From Methanoculleus thermophilus (GTDB lineage: Archaea; Halobacteriota; Methanomicrobia; Methanomicrobiales; Methanoculleaceae): a DNA stretch of 64,000 bases. Below the pieces are notes generated by a model. That model saw nothing but the letters and a program-made list of their open reading frames with translations, ran no database searches and was not told where the DNA came from. Both the position numbers and the translations under genes were made by a program. The stretch covers positions 1-64,000 of the forward strand of contig NZ_BCNX01000009.1 in NCBI RefSeq assembly GCF_001571405.1, written 5' to 3'. Positions 40,627 through 54,741 of the stretch are shown piece after piece; the first letter of the stretch is position 1, and each line of letters starts with the position of its first letter.

Positions 40627-43221
40627 ATGTCGCCGTCATACCAGTTACCAAAAAACTACGATATCGAAGAAGTGGAGAGGCGCTGGCAGAGCACCTGGCG
40701 GGATGAGGACAACTATTTCGATCCTGTTTCGCCAAAACCCCGGTTCATCATCGACACGCCACCGCCATATCCAACTGGAAACTTCCATATCGGAAACGCC
40801 TTAAACTGGTGTTATATTGACTTTATCGCGCGGTACAAGCGCATGCGCGGCTACAACGTCATGTTCCCTCAGGGATGGGACTGCCACGGTCTCCCCACCG
40901 AGGTTAAGGTCGAAGAGACCTACGGGATCACCAAGAACGATGTACCGCGCGAGAAGTTCCGCCAGATGTGCCGCGATCTCACGCTCGGCAACATCGAGAA
41001 GATGCGGGCGACCATGCGGCGGCTCGGGTTCTCGACCGACTGGAGCCATGAATACATCACCATGCTTCCTGAGTACTACAGGAAGACTCAGGCATCGTTT
41101 ATTAAGATGTTCAAAGCCGGCGACATCTACCAGAGCGAGCATCCCGTGAACTTCTGTACCCGGTGCGAGACGGCTATCGCGTTCGCCGAGGTCAACTACA
41201 CTCCCCGCACAACCAAGCTCAACTACTTTGACTTCGATGGAGTCGAGATCGCCACAACCCGGCCGGAACTGCTCGCAGCCTGTGTTGCGGTGGCAGTCCA
41301 TCCCGAGGATGAACGCTACCGCGACCTTGTGGGAAAGAAGCTCACGGTCCCCATCTTCGGACACCAGGTGCCGGTCATCGAGGATATTGTGGTCGACCCG
41401 GAGTTCGGCAGCGGTGCGGTGATGATCTGTACGTTCGGCGATAAGACGGACGTCTACTGGTGGAAACAGCACAACCTGGCTCTTCGTAAGGCAATCGACC
41501 GGAAGGGCGTTATGACCGCGATCGCGGCCCCCTATGAAGGAATGACATCTGAGGCCTGCAGAGAGGCGATCCTTGCCGATATGAAGAAGGCCGGAATATT
41601 GAAGCGGCAGGAGGAGATCGAACAGAGGGTGGGGACCTGCTGGAGGTGCAAGACCCCTATTGAGATCCTCTCGGAGCGCCAGTGGTTCGTCCGGGTTCAC
41701 CAGGACAAGATCCTTGATGCGGCACGGAGGATCTCCTGGACGCCGGAGCATATGTTCTCCCGGATGGAGAACTGGGCGAACTCGATGGAGTGGGATTGGT
41801 GCATCTCACGCCAGCGGATCTTTGCGACACCGATCCCTGTCTGGTTCTGTGCATCGTGCGGTGAGATAGTCCTCCCGGACGAAGAGGATCTCCCGATCGA
41901 TCCGACCATCGATAAACCGAAAAAACCCTGTCCAAAGTGCGGTGGAAACGATTTCATCGGCGAAAAGGACGTGCTCGACACCTGGATGGACTCCTCGATA
42001 TCGGTGCTCCACATAACCGGGTGGGACGGAACCGATGCAAAACCCCCGCTCTTCCCCGCGCAGATCCGCCCTCAGGGTCACGACATCATACGGACGTGGG
42101 CGTTCTACACCATCCTCCGGGCGAATGCTCTGGTCGGCGGTCACCCCTGGGACGAGATCCTCGTGAACGGCATGGTGCTCGGTGAAGACGGGTTCAAGAT
42201 GAGCAAGAGCCGAAACAACATCATCTCCCCTGAAGAGATCGTTGAGAAATATGGCGCGGATGCTCTCCGGCAGTGGGGTGCGGGAGGTGCTGCAACCGGA
42301 TCGGATATCATGTTCAACTGGAACGACGTCATCGCGGCGTCCCGGTTCCAGACCAAACTCTGGAACATTTTCCGGTTTGTCATGGGGCACCTTGAGCATG
42401 GAGCGGACCCTGCAGCACCGGTGACAGAACTTATCGACCGGTGGCTCCTCGTCCGGCTCTCCGAGACCGTCGCAGAGGTCACCGCCGCGATGGAGGGCTA
42501 CCAGTTCGACCGGGCGCTCAAGGCAATCAGGGAGTTCGCCTGGAACACGCTTGCCGACGATTACATCGAGATTGTGAAGGGACGGCTGTATGCTGACGGC
42601 GGCAGCAGAGACAGCGCCTGCAACGCGCTTCGGACAACCATGGACGTTCTCTGCCGCCTGCTTGCGCCGATCATCCCGCACTTTGCCGAGGAGTGCTACC
42701 ACCACCTCACGGGAAGAAGCGTTCACAAAGAGGCCTGGCCGGACTTCACGTACGCCGACGACGAGGCACGGCGTCACGGCGACCTCCTGGTCAAGACGGT
42801 CGCGGAAATCCGGCGCTACAAGCACGACAAGGGCATGGCGCTGAACGCACCGCTCGGCCACGTCACGATTTATGCGCCTGAACCGGTCGACGACGCCGGT
42901 GACGCCGGGCGGGCGCTTGCCGCCGACGCCCGGTGGAGCACTGGCACTCCCAAACTCGAGGAGGTCATGAGCGGCATAGACTTCAATATGGCCGTCATCG
43001 GCCCGGCGCTGCGCAAGCAGGCCAGGCGCTTCATGCAGGCCATCGAGGCGCTCCCGCCGGAGCAACTCAAGAATCCGCCGGCAACCGTCATGGTCGACGG
43101 AGAGGAGATCCCTGTGCCGCCCGGCTCATTTACGCCAAAGGTCACCTACCAGGTGGCAGGGGAAGAGGTGGACGTCCTCACGTTCGGGGACGTGATCGTG
43201 ACGATCGGGCACACGTCCTGA
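40627..43221 (+). CDS. valS: Valyl-tRNA synthetase
   Basis: A class I synthetase of 864 residues. HIGN, a variant of HIGH, is at residues 54-57 within [13 protein letters not shown], and KMSKS is at 524-528. The valine-type editing domain contains [20 protein letters not shown]. Two Cys motifs (CWRCKTPIE and CASCGE/CPKCGG) bind zinc. [19 protein letters not shown] and [20 protein letters not shown] are typical of archaeal ValRS. The anticodon-binding domain ends without the C-terminal coil of bacterial enzymes. The ATG at 40627 follows GCTGAAA; upstream in-frame codons show no family pattern. Its 3' end overlaps the convergent tmk by 44 bases. Confidence 0.95.
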   Translation: MSPSYQLPKNYDIEEVERRWQSTWRDEDNYFDPVSPKPRFIIDTPPPYPTGNFHIGNALNWCYIDFIARYKRMRGYNVMFPQGWDCHGLPTEVKVEETYGITKNDVPREKFRQMCRDLTLGNIEKMRATMRRLGFSTDWSHEYITMLPEYYRKTQASFIKMFKAGDIYQSEHPVNFCTRCETAIAFAEVNYTPRTTKLNYFDFDGVEIATTRPELLAACVAVAVHPEDERYRDLVGKKLTVPIFGHQVPVIEDIVVDPEFGSGAVMICTFGDKTDVYWWKQHNLALRKAIDRKGVMTAIAAPYEGMTSEACREAILADMKKAGILKRQEEIEQRVGTCWRCKTPIEILSERQWFVRVHQDKILDAARRISWTPEHMFSRMENWANSMEWDWCISRQRIFATPIPVWFCASCGEIVLPDEEDLPIDPTIDKPKKPCPKCGGNDFIGEKDVLDTWMDSSISVLHITGWDGTDAKPPLFPAQIRPQGHDIIRTWAFYTILRANALVGGHPWDEILVNGMVLGEDGFKMSKSRNNIISPEEIVEKYGADALRQWGAGGAATGSDIMFNWNDVIAASRFQTKLWNIFRFVMGHLEHGADPAAPVTELIDRWLLVRLSETVAEVTAAMEGYQFDRALKAIREFAWNTLADDYIEIVKGRLYADGGSRDSACNALRTTMDVLCRLLAPIIPHFAEECYHHLTGRSVHKEAWPDFTYADDEARRHGDLLVKTVAEIRRYKHDKGMALNAPLGHVTIYAPEPVDDAGDAGRALAADARWSTGTPKLEEVMSGIDFNMAVIGPALRKQARRFMQAIEALPPEQLKNPPATVMVDGEEIPVPPGSFTPKVTYQVAGEEVDVLTFGDVIVTIGHTS

Positions 43222-43795
43222 TCTCGTCTGCCACGAACCCTGCAACCTCTTCTTTTGGGAGAAGTGCATCGACGATGATAAACCGGGCGGGATCCGCTGC
43301 TGCAAGGTTCAGATAGTTTTCCTGCACCCGCGCGAGGATCTCGGGGCTCTCAAAATACTCTCTCTTCTTTTCAGGATCAAGCCTTGATATGGCATCCTCG
43401 ATGGGCAGAACCAGAAGAAACGTCCGATCTGGCCGGATTGACCACCCTTCATGGATCCGGCGAAGCCAGGAGAGAGGGTCGGGAATGACGCCGTCAAGGA
43501 CGACCGGCTGATAGGCAAACCGTGAATCGGAGTAGCGATCCGAGATGATGAGCCTTCCCTCCTCAAGCGCGGGTCGGATGACCGTCTCGATATGCGCGGC
43601 ATGATCGGCGCAGAAGAGCAATGCCTCGGTGATCGGGTCCATCCGCTCGGCAACAGCCCGCCGTACCGAACCGCCGACCCAGGTGGAGCCGGGCTCGCGA
43701 GTGAAGAGCGGATCGAGGTCGGCGAGCAGTTCCCGAAGACTGGCGAGGAGCGTGCTCTTCCCGCTCCCGTCGATCCCCTCGATGGTGATCAGCAT
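43178..43795 (-). CDS. tmk: Thymidylate kinase
   Basis: The 205-residue kinase phosphorylates dTMP to dTDP. The P-loop is [12 protein letters not shown] (residues 4-15), the DR(Y/S) segment is [18 protein letters not shown], and the lid-like segment [11 protein letters not shown] follows. Deoxynucleotide-binding [10 protein letters not shown] also fits. The ATG at 43795 is chosen as the conserved MLITIEG start. It overlaps the HisA-like gene by seven bases (both minus strand). The tail ends in an Arg/Ser-rich stretch within the valS overlap. Confidence 0.94.
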   Translation of the reverse strand: MLITIEGIDGSGKSTLLASLRELLADLDPLFTREPGSTWVGGSVRRAVAERMDPITEALLFCADHAAHIETVIRPALEEGRLIISDRYSDSRFAYQPVVLDGVIPDPLSWLRRIHEGWSIRPDRTFLLVLPIEDAISRLDPEKKREYFESPEILARVQENYLNLAAADPARFIIVDALLPKEEVAGFVADEIRTCARSSRSRPRT

Positions 43796-44469
43796 GGGTG
43801 CCCTCTCTGGATCCACTCAAGCGGTATCGCACCATGATGGACGGCGGTTGAGACGATCGCTCCGTCAAATCCAACGTCAGCAAGGAGCCGGATATCGTCG
43901 ATTCCGGCAACACCGCCCCCATAGAAGAGGCGACCGGGATAAGACGAACGCATCTCCTCAAGGTCTTTGCGGTCAAGTCCCCGCTCCGTTCCTACGGCGC
44001 CGATATTCAGAATGATGCATCCCTCAAACGAAAGCCCGGATGCACGACGCAGCATCTCCACCGGCTGGATGCCCCAGGGAAGTACACGCCCATCCTTGAT
44101 ATCTACACTGAGATAGCCAGTCCGGTACGCCGCAAGGTCTTCGATCGTTCTCGCCGCCGTCTCGGTGCCGACGACCGGGATCACGCCGGAAACCGCCGTG
44201 CATTCAGCAGGTGAACGACAGCCCCGGTCGAGGTAGCACCGCTCAACGAGAGCGGCACAACGCCGGACAAGACTGTCCTGTGGTTGTCTGCCCTGGATAC
44301 TCTCGAGATCCGCAATATAGATATATCTGGGTTGCAAGGTGGCCAGATAGGCCTCCGGTTCAGCCGAAGGGGCTAGCCCCCAGGTGAGGGGGCGGTAGCC
44401 GGCGCGGTCTCCAGACTTCCCATGCACCACAAGACCGCCTGCCAGATCTATCGCAAGAATCAGTTCCAT
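43789..44469 (-). CDS. HisA/HisF-like TIM-barrel protein
   Basis: A 226-residue protein with the HisA fold pattern. AIDLAGGLVVHGKSG at the N-terminus corresponds to the catalytic D of beta-1 and phosphate loop. IYIADLESIQG is beta-2, LSVDIKDGRVLPWG contains the D of beta-5, and LFYGGGVAGIDDIRLL and GFDGAIVSTAVHHG supply the second phosphate-binding loops. The body is degenerate compared with true HisA, so a different substrate is likely. It lies between tmk and a divergent mfnB gene, with the two starts 45 bases apart. A role in methanofuran or another cofactor pathway is a reasonable inference, not shown. Confidence 0.82.
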   Translation of the reverse strand: MELILAIDLAGGLVVHGKSGDRAGYRPLTWGLAPSAEPEAYLATLQPRYIYIADLESIQGRQPQDSLVRRCAALVERCYLDRGCRSPAECTAVSGVIPVVGTETAARTIEDLAAYRTGYLSVDIKDGRVLPWGIQPVEMLRRASGLSFEGCIILNIGAVGTERGLDRKDLEEMRSSYPGRLFYGGGVAGIDDIRLLADVGFDGAIVSTAVHHGAIPLEWIQRGHPC

Positions 44470-44513
44470 GTCCTCAACGCAATCACTATTAGGGTGAAGG
44501 ATCATTAATTTCT

Positions 44514-45203
44514 ATGCAATTACTCGTCAGTCCAAGCAGCATTGAGGAGGCAAAAAGCTCGCTTTCCGCTGACATCATCGATGTAAAGCAACCCTCTGAA
44601 GGGTCACTGGGTGCCAATTTTCCCTGGGTTATCCGGGGAATCAAAGAGATCGCCGGCGTCAAGCCCGTCAGTGCTGCAATCGGGGACAATGAGTATAAAC
44701 CGGGAACGGCCGCTCTTTCTGCATACGGTGCCGCACACGCAGGCGCTGATTATATCAAGGTCGGCCTGATGTTTGACGGGGCCGAACGTGCCAGAGACGT
44801 CATTAAGGCCGTGACCACGGCAGTCAAACAGGAGTTCCCCGAAAAGTACGTTGTGATCGCTGCGTATGCCGATTTTGAGAGATTGAACACGATCTCCCCG
44901 TTCGACATCAGTCAGCTGGTTGCGGATGCCGGGGCGGATGTCGCCATGATCGACACAGGTATTAAAGACGGGAAGGGTCTCTTTGATTTTATGAACGAAG
45001 AGGCACTGGTGCGGTTCACCGAACAGAACCGTGACCTCGGACTGCAGACGGCCCTTGCGGGTTCGCTGAAGTTCGAGGACCTTGACGCATTAAAACGAAT
45101 CAACCCCGAGATCATCGGCGTCCGAGGGATGGTCTGCGGAGGCGATCGGTCCGACTCGATCAGGGCAGAGTTGGTAGAGAAAGCAATGATGATGATCAGG
45201 TGA
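44514..45203 (+). CDS. mfnB: (5-formylfuran-3-yl)methyl phosphate synthase (MfnB)
   Basis: MfnB condenses two glyceraldehyde-3-phosphate molecules in the first furan-forming step of methanofuran biosynthesis. The 229-residue TIM-barrel protein begins LLVSPSSIEEAKSSLSADIIDVKQPSEGSLGANFP, the family hallmark with the catalytic lysine after DV. KPVSAAIGDNEYKPGT, HAGADYIKVGLMF and VVIAAYADFERLN (with acidic and lysine residues) follow. DVAMIDTGIKDGKGLFDFM completes the barrel. The stop TGA overlaps a GGTGAT that probably serves guaB, four bases downstream. Confidence 0.93.
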   Translation: MQLLVSPSSIEEAKSSLSADIIDVKQPSEGSLGANFPWVIRGIKEIAGVKPVSAAIGDNEYKPGTAALSAYGAAHAGADYIKVGLMFDGAERARDVIKAVTTAVKQEFPEKYVVIAAYADFERLNTISPFDISQLVADAGADVAMIDTGIKDGKGLFDFMNEEALVRFTEQNRDLGLQTALAGSLKFEDLDALKRINPEIIGVRGMVCGGDRSDSIRAELVEKAMMMIR

Positions 45204-45206
45204 TGT

Positions 45207-46673
45207 ATGTACATCGAGAAGATGAAACTGGAAACAACATTCACGTTTGATGATGTGCTGCTCGTGCCCGCCGAATCCTGGGTCGAGCCCGATGAAGCCG
45301 ACGTCAGGTCGCGGTTCTCACGAAATATCCCCCTAAATATTCCACTCGTGAGCGCCGCCATGGATACGGTAACCGAGTCGCTGATGGCGATAACGATGGC
45401 TCGCGAAGGCGGCATCGGCGTCATTCACCGGAACATGTCCGCTGAGCGGGAGGTTGCCGAAGTCAAGGTCGTCAAACAGGCCGAGGATCTGATCGAGCGC
45501 GAGGTCGTGGCTGTAGGGCCAGAGTCCACGGTCACCGAAGTCGAACAGGTCATGAAGCAGTATGGTATCGGCGGTGTCCCCATCGTCGAGGACGATAAAG
45601 TGATCGGCATCGTCAGCCGCAGGGATATCAGGGCAATCCTTCCAAAGAAAGGCGATGCGCAGATCACCGGGTACATGACCAAGAAACTGATCACGGCTTC
45701 GGAGGGCATCACCGCAGAGAATGCGCTCGAGACGATGTATGCAAACAAGGTCGAGCGCCTCCCTGTCGTTGATGAGGATGGGCGTCTTGTCGGCATCATC
45801 ACGATGCGCGACATCCTGGAGAAGAGGCAGTACCCCCTCGCCAACCGGGATGCGAACGACAAGCTCCGCGTTGCCGCTGCCGTGGGACCATTCGACTTCA
45901 ACCGCGCCATGATGCTTGTCGAGGCAGGCGTAGACGCCCTGGTAGTAGACTGCGCTCATGGCCACAACATGAATGTCGTGAAAGCCGTCAAGGAGATTAA
46001 AGGCAGCGTCACGATCGATGTGGTGGCCGGAAACATCGCGACAAGCCAGGCGGCCTCCGCCCTGGTAGATTCTGTCGACGGGCTGAAGGTCGGCATTGGA
46101 CCGGGTTCCATCTGCACGACGCGGATTGTTGCAGGTGTGGGCGTCCCGCAGATATCCGCGATAGCGAATGTCGCTGAGGTGGCGCATGAGGCAGATGTGC
46201 CGGTGATCGCCGACGGCGGGATCCGCTACTCCGGTGATATCGCAAAAGCGATTGCTGCAGGTGCGGACTGCATAATGGCCGGCAGTCTCTTTGCCGGTAC
46301 CGACGAAGCACCGGGGCGAATAACAACGATCAAGGGCCGGCGCTACAAGCAGTACCGCGGAATGGGATCGCTTGGCGTCATGAGCAGCGGCGAATCGAGC
46401 GATCGTTACTTCCAGAAGAAGCACATCGGAAGGACCAAGTTCGTTCCCGAGGGCGTCGAGGGGGTCACTCCCTACGTCGGCCGGGTCTCGGATGTTATAT
46501 ACCAGCTCGTCGGCGGCCTGAAGTCCGCAATGGGCTACACCGGATCAAAGACGATAGCAGACTTAAAGAAGAACGGGAAATTCATCAGAATCACGCCTGC
46601 TGGGTATGGTGAGAGCCACCCGCACAACATCATGATCACCGACGAGGCGCCGAACTACCGCCTCTTTGAGTAA
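45207..46673 (+). CDS. guaB: IMP dehydrogenase
   Basis: A 488-residue enzyme that oxidises IMP to XMP for GMP synthesis. The N-terminal barrel starts [16 protein letters not shown]. Two CBS domains (about residues 95-210) are recognisable by [26 protein letters not shown] and [32 protein letters not shown]. The catalytic cysteine lies in [21 protein letters not shown] flap motif ([14 protein letters not shown]) is near the end. The start is ATG 45207 with GGTGAT just upstream; a Met at 45222 would be the conserved KLETTF start. It ends in a T-rich stretch (46675-46681). Confidence 0.95.
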   Translation: MYIEKMKLETTFTFDDVLLVPAESWVEPDEADVRSRFSRNIPLNIPLVSAAMDTVTESLMAITMAREGGIGVIHRNMSAEREVAEVKVVKQAEDLIEREVVAVGPESTVTEVEQVMKQYGIGGVPIVEDDKVIGIVSRRDIRAILPKKGDAQITGYMTKKLITASEGITAENALETMYANKVERLPVVDEDGRLVGIITMRDILEKRQYPLANRDANDKLRVAAAVGPFDFNRAMMLVEAGVDALVVDCAHGHNMNVVKAVKEIKGSVTIDVVAGNIATSQAASALVDSVDGLKVGIGPGSICTTRIVAGVGVPQISAIANVAEVAHEADVPVIADGGIRYSGDIAKAIAAGADCIMAGSLFAGTDEAPGRITTIKGRRYKQYRGMGSLGVMSSGESSDRYFQKKHIGRTKFVPEGVEGVTPYVGRVSDVIYQLVGGLKSAMGYTGSKTIADLKKNGKFIRITPAGYGESHPHNIMITDEAPNYRLFE

Positions 46674-46684
46674 CCTTTTTTATA
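46674..46684 (+). promoter_or_regulatory. T-tract and TATA box between guaB and the ArsR-type gene
   Basis: The sequence CCTTTTTTATAC combines a T-run that may end the guaB transcript with TTTTTATAC, whose TATA-like centre lies about 27-30 bases before the ATG at 46710. It therefore suggests a leaderless transcript for the regulator. Confidence 0.45.
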
Positions 46685-46709
46685 CACAAAACACTAACAT
46701 TTAGTAAGT

Positions 46710-47333
46710 ATGCTTGAGGGCAGCGAGGTTTCCCGCCTCCTTGATATTCTGGGAAACCGGAACAGGCGACGAATAATAGAATTATTGAGGCAGAAGCCGT
46801 GTTTTGTGACGGAGATCTCAGAACGTCTCCTGATCAGTCCAAAAGCGGTTATCGAACATCTACAGATGATGGAGCGCGAGAAAATCCTCATCTCCTGCCA
46901 GGACGAGCGCAGGCGAAAGTATTACTATCTCTCGCACGACATCAATGTCATCGTAAACCTGCAGAAACTGGATGGAATTATACTCCCCTCGGTTGAAGAG
47001 GATCCAAAGGAAAGGTTTGCCAGAGACCTTGAGATGTTCAAAAGAATGGTCAGGGTTCATGACGAACTCTTGGATAACCTCGAACAACTGGAGCGGGAGA
47101 TCGAATCGAAGTTCGCTGAGATCATGCGCATGAAGGGAGGCCTTATCTCGGACGATAAGGACATCGAGATCATCCTTGCCCTCTCTCACGCAGACATGAC
47201 ACTCATGGAACTCAAGGAAGCGAGCGGCCTGTCCACGGATGAGCTGAAACAGAGACTGGATAACCTCATGTATACAGGGGTTGTCAAGCAGACCAACAAT
47301 CGATACAAAATACGTGGTACTTATGGCGATTAA
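46710..47333 (+). CDS. ArsR-type winged-helix regulator with C-terminal helical extension
   Basis: A 207-residue protein. Residues 1-75 form a winged helix of the ArsR type: LLDILGNRNRRRIIELLRQKPCFVTEISERLLISPKAVIEHLQMMEREKIL, then RRKYYYLS (wing). A long helix-rich middle (RMVRVHDELLDNLEQLEREI) could mediate dimerisation, and the C-terminal part reads as a second winged-helix-like unit (ALSHADMTLMELKEASGLSTDELKQRLDNL). Such tandem regulators are common in methanogens. The signal is unknown. The end overlaps the start of the following gene by 11 bases, so the two form one unit. Confidence 0.85.
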   Translation: MLEGSEVSRLLDILGNRNRRRIIELLRQKPCFVTEISERLLISPKAVIEHLQMMEREKILISCQDERRRKYYYLSHDINVIVNLQKLDGIILPSVEEDPKERFARDLEMFKRMVRVHDELLDNLEQLEREIESKFAEIMRMKGGLISDDKDIEIILALSHADMTLMELKEASGLSTDELKQRLDNLMYTGVVKQTNNRYKIRGTYGD

Positions 47334-47736
47334 TCCATACGATGAGATGTTTAAGAATATCGCACGGATAATGGAGAAGATTCTGAGCGATATGCCTCTT
47401 CAGGATCCAAGGATCATCGGGTTTACGATCATCAGCGGTCCACCCGAAGGGGTGCCCTACTACCCCTACGAGGAGGAAGAGGGGCCCGAATTTGAGGTGA
47501 TCGAGGGGGACGACTGTATCTTCATCACCGCGGCAGTGGACACCCGAGCACAGGGAGCCCCATACGTCACATTCCAAAATAACTCCGTGACCCTCTGCGT
47601 CGGAGGAGACGAGGAGACGGTCATCGATCTCGACTGCGAGATTGATATCCCGCACAGCTTCTACAACGTACGGCACGGCGTGATTGACGCAGTCTGCCGG
47701 AAGAAGCCCATTCAGGGGGAACTTGTCCGCCCTTAA
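47323..47736 (+). CDS. Small acidic protein with a possible Hsp20-like fold
   Basis: A 137-residue acidic protein. Residues 5-30 are helical (INPYDEMFKNIARIMEKILSD). From about 60 on, beta-strand-like segments with FEVIEGDDCIFITAAV, YVTFQNNSVTLCVG and EIDIPHSFYNVRHGVIDAVCRKK recall the alpha-crystallin (Hsp20-like) sandwich, where a short final strand with an I-x-V or VxA stretch is typical. The assignment is tentative. The ATG at 47323 overlaps the regulator's TAA. It may be the regulator's partner or target. Confidence 0.5.
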   Translation: MAINPYDEMFKNIARIMEKILSDMPLQDPRIIGFTIISGPPEGVPYYPYEEEEGPEFEVIEGDDCIFITAAVDTRAQGAPYVTFQNNSVTLCVGGDEETVIDLDCEIDIPHSFYNVRHGVIDAVCRKKPIQGELVRP

Positions 47737-47750
47737 GGCAAGGAACCCTC

Positions 47751-47811
47751 TTTTTACGTCACTTTTTTGCAGCCTATCGGCCCCCTGACCGCCCACGGCT
47801 GCGGGCCGTGG
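47751..47811 (+). terminator. T-tracts and hairpin after the small acidic protein gene
   Basis: Two T-runs (47751-47755 and 47763-47768) follow the stop at 47736, which is the normal form of archaeal termination signals. A 7-bp hairpin, CCACGGC-TGCGG-GCCGTGG, comes next (47793-47811). The rest of the 248-base gap up to 47984 shows no gene; the following gene's promoter is not obvious. Confidence 0.4.
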
Positions 47812-47984
47812 TTGCTCATTTGTCATATCCCCCGCATCTCCTTATGTAATGAGCCCTGCAGCAGATAACAGGCGCAGAGAGGGCGGGAGCTGAGAGAGTC
47901 AATCCAAGGAGGGCTACTTGCCGCGGCCATACCGGGGAGAGAAGGGTTAATTAACCCTACCCCTCATGCCCGGTACAGGGAGGT

Positions 47985-48923
47985 ATGACTGAGGTGGAAG
48001 AGGCCTTGCTACCCGGATATGTGCATCTATCCCGGAGCGGCGAACTGGAGGAGCGGGCGAAGAAGGCGTACGAAGTGCTCCGCGACTGCGTCATCTGCCC
48101 CCAGGAATGCCATGTGAACCGTACTGATGACGAACTCGGGTTCTGCCGGATCGGACTCCTGCCAAGAATCTCGAGTTACTGTCCACACTTCGGTGAAGAG
48201 CCACCACTGGTCGGGAGGTACGGATCTGGAACAATATTCATCTCTGGCTGCAACATGCGATGCGAGTTCTGCCAGAACTTTGAGATCAGCCAGTGCGGGA
48301 TCGGCTACGCAGTCTCATGCGACGAACTTGCCGGGATCATGCTCCGTCTGCAGGAACGCCGATGCCACAACATCAACTTCGTCTCACCTTCGCACGTCGT
48401 CCCCCAGATCCTCCGTGCAGTCGCCCTCGCCGCCGATCGCGGTCTCAAGATCCCGCTGGTGTATAACAGCGGGGGTTACGACTCAGTGGAGTCGTTGCGG
48501 CTCCTTGACGGCGTCATCGATATCTACATGCCTGACGCGAAATACGGGCGGGACGATGTGGCATGGGAACTCTCTCATGCCGCTGACTACACTGCCCGCA
48601 TGCGGGCTGCGCTCAAGGAGATGCATCGGCAGGTCGGGGACCTGGAGATCAGAGACGGCATAGCCGTGCGGGGTATGATCATCAGGCACCTGGTGCTCCC
48701 GGGGAACCTTGCAAACAGCGAGATCGTAATGCGATTCATCGCCGAGGAGATCTCCAAAGACGCTTACGTGAATATCATGGCCCAGTACCACCCGGCATGG
48801 AAGGCGGCCGAAGGTGGGAGAAGTCCGGTGCTCGCGGCACTGCAGCGCCCGATTACTGCACGAGAGTATGAGTATGCCATCAGGTGCGCGAAGGAAAACG
48901 GTCTTTCCCGTGGGTTCCCATGA
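47985..48923 (+). CDS. PflX-like radical SAM protein
   Basis: A 312-residue member of the radical SAM superfamily related to pyruvate formate-lyase activating enzymes. The [4Fe-4S]/SAM motif CNMRCEFCQN is near residue 88, and a second Cys-rich segment, DCVICPQECHVNRTDDELGFCRIG, precedes it, as in PflX-type proteins. VYNSGGYDSVESLRLL and DIYMPDAKYG match the family. The substrate is unknown; a glycyl-radical enzyme partner is not in the window. The stop overlaps the ATG of the PP2C gene (ATGA), so the two are co-translated. Confidence 0.87.
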   Translation: MTEVEEALLPGYVHLSRSGELEERAKKAYEVLRDCVICPQECHVNRTDDELGFCRIGLLPRISSYCPHFGEEPPLVGRYGSGTIFISGCNMRCEFCQNFEISQCGIGYAVSCDELAGIMLRLQERRCHNINFVSPSHVVPQILRAVALAADRGLKIPLVYNSGGYDSVESLRLLDGVIDIYMPDAKYGRDDVAWELSHAADYTARMRAALKEMHRQVGDLEIRDGIAVRGMIIRHLVLPGNLANSEIVMRFIAEEISKDAYVNIMAQYHPAWKAAEGGRSPVLAALQRPITAREYEYAIRCAKENGLSRGFP

Positions 48924-49693
48924 GGCAGCGGAGCACAAAAGACTATTCATTCGCGCATCCAGAGGAATGTGGGGTAGGTGTGAAGCCGGTGATTCGATAT
49001 GCGGCGATGAGCGATATGGGGCTACGTGAGCAGAACGAAGATGCCTATTTTACCGGCCAGGTCAACGGGTATCACGTATTTGCCGTCGCTGACGGCCTTG
49101 GGGGGCACGAGCGCGGGGAGGTCGCAAGCAGGATGGCAATCCAGGCTCTGGAGGCGATTGCAGAAAGGTGCCTTCCCGCGATGGAACCTCCCGCAGTGCT
49201 TGAGCGCATCTTCCAGCATGCAAATACGAGAATACGCACCTACAACCAGGAAAACCGCCTGAACTCCGGGACGACACTCTCGGCTGCGATCGTTGATGAT
49301 TCGGGCAGGTGCTGGATCGGCACGGTGGGCGATTGTAGAACCCACATCATCACGCCCTCGTCCGTCTGGCATACGCGCGACCAGAATTACGTCCAGAGCC
49401 TTGTGGATTCCGGGGTAATCTCCCCCGCAGAAGCGATCTCTCACCCCGGAAAGAACATCCTGACCCAGGCTCTTGGCCTGGAGAGATGGGTGCGGGTGGA
49501 CCTAGATGAGCAGATGATTGCCGGGGCGGTTCTCGTCATCACCTCAGACGGTCTCCACGACTATCTCCCTGAGAGCGCCATTCAGGAGATTGTGCTTGCC
49601 AGTGAGCCCGAGGAGGCATGCCGAAGGCTGATCGAGGCCGCGAAGGACGCAGCAAGCACCGATAACATCACCGCAATCGTCGCAAGAGCGTGA
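48920..49693 (+). CDS. PP2C-type protein phosphatase
   Basis: A 257-residue metal-dependent Ser/Thr phosphatase. The motifs are: SDMGLREQNEDAYF (first Asp), VADGLGGHERGEVAS (second Asp), SGTTLSAAIV, GTVGDCRTHII, and near the end SDGLHDYL with STDNITAIVA. All metal-binding aspartates seem present. The ATG at 48920 overlaps the radical SAM gene stop. No Hanks-type kinase is visible nearby. The pairing suggests phosphorylation control of a radical-SAM-dependent process, but this is speculative. A terminator-like T-run follows at about 49716. Confidence 0.9.
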   Translation: MRQRSTKDYSFAHPEECGVGVKPVIRYAAMSDMGLREQNEDAYFTGQVNGYHVFAVADGLGGHERGEVASRMAIQALEAIAERCLPAMEPPAVLERIFQHANTRIRTYNQENRLNSGTTLSAAIVDDSGRCWIGTVGDCRTHIITPSSVWHTRDQNYVQSLVDSGVISPAEAISHPGKNILTQALGLERWVRVDLDEQMIAGAVLVITSDGLHDYLPESAIQEIVLASEPEEACRRLIEAAKDAASTDNITAIVARA

Positions 49694-49738
49694 TAAGCGA
49701 CCCGGTGTCCGGGTTAAAAAAGACGGAGTAGGAGGGAT

Positions 49739-54116
<4,378 letters not shown>

Positions 54117-54121
54117 CTATG

Positions 54122-54140
54122 ACCTCCGCTAGAAGAGCGG
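54122..54140 (-). promoter_or_regulatory. gyrB leader hairpin overlapping the ribosome binding site
   Basis: On the gyrB strand the leader contains CCGCT-CTTCT-AGCGG (54126-54140) directly followed by GGAGGT, the ribosome binding site, which shares two bases with the stem. The start ATG is at 54116. Pairing could influence translation of gyrBA. Functional relevance is not shown. Confidence 0.35.
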
Positions 54141-54318
54141 TGTCCTGAATCGCAACAAAACTCACACTATATATTGGTCTTATAACCACTTATACTGTAT
54201 GGCTCCAAAAAATTCATCGTTTCAGGATTATCCTCGCGGTCCACAGCACAATGGAGCTTTCGCCCGCATCTGCCAGGGAATATGAACAGCCCGACCGTGC
54301 AGGAGAGGAGCATCCCAA

Positions 54319-54633
54319 TCAATCGTATTTCCCTGTGTCGGGGTTCGGTATGCCAAGCTCTGTATCGATGGCTACTGCTATCCGGTTGAGAAGCCTTCTT
54401 ACGTCTGCAGCATCCTCTTTGTCCATGATACCCGGCTGGTGCCAGATTACCATCTTGCGAAGACGCTCAGCGAGCTCTTCGATCTCGGTCCCCCGGAACT
54501 GTTCCGGCACGATGAAGTCGTTGAGGTGATCGGCGGCGCCAATGAAGGCCCTCTCCGGCGGCAGACCGAAGTGCCGCGAAAGAAGCATGAGATTGACGAT
54601 AAAGCCTCTGCCGAATTCGCTTTTTGCGGCCAT
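54319..54633 (-). CDS. Conserved hypothetical protein
   Basis: A 104-residue soluble, helical protein: EFGRGFIVNLMLLSRHFGLPPERAFIGAADHLNDFIVPEQFRG, then a C-terminal helical stretch (DAADVRRLLNRIAVAID). No catalytic motif is visible and I do not recognise the family. It lies about 100 bases downstream of the cbiQ end, on the same strand. A conserved methanogen protein is likely, since the sequence is compact and well ordered. Confidence 0.6.
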   Translation of the reverse strand: MAAKSEFGRGFIVNLMLLSRHFGLPPERAFIGAADHLNDFIVPEQFRGTEIEELAERLRKMVIWHQPGIMDKEDAADVRRLLNRIAVAIDTELGIPNPDTGKYD

Positions 54634-54741
54634 ACTCTCCTATGTACACCCGATTGATATGAATGATCCGTTTTGTGCGGCAGAGAAGAATCCCTGTTCC
54701 ATCTAGGAAGTGTGGGGGCGGGGCTTGCAGGCACCACCGAC

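Noticed and set aside
41806-43065. Minus-strand open frame of 419 codons across valS
   Set aside because: Shadow of valyl-tRNA synthetase with no family pattern.
45333-46424. Minus-strand open frame of 363 codons across guaB
   Set aside because: Shadow of IMP dehydrogenase, which has the CBS domains and catalytic cysteine on the plus strand.
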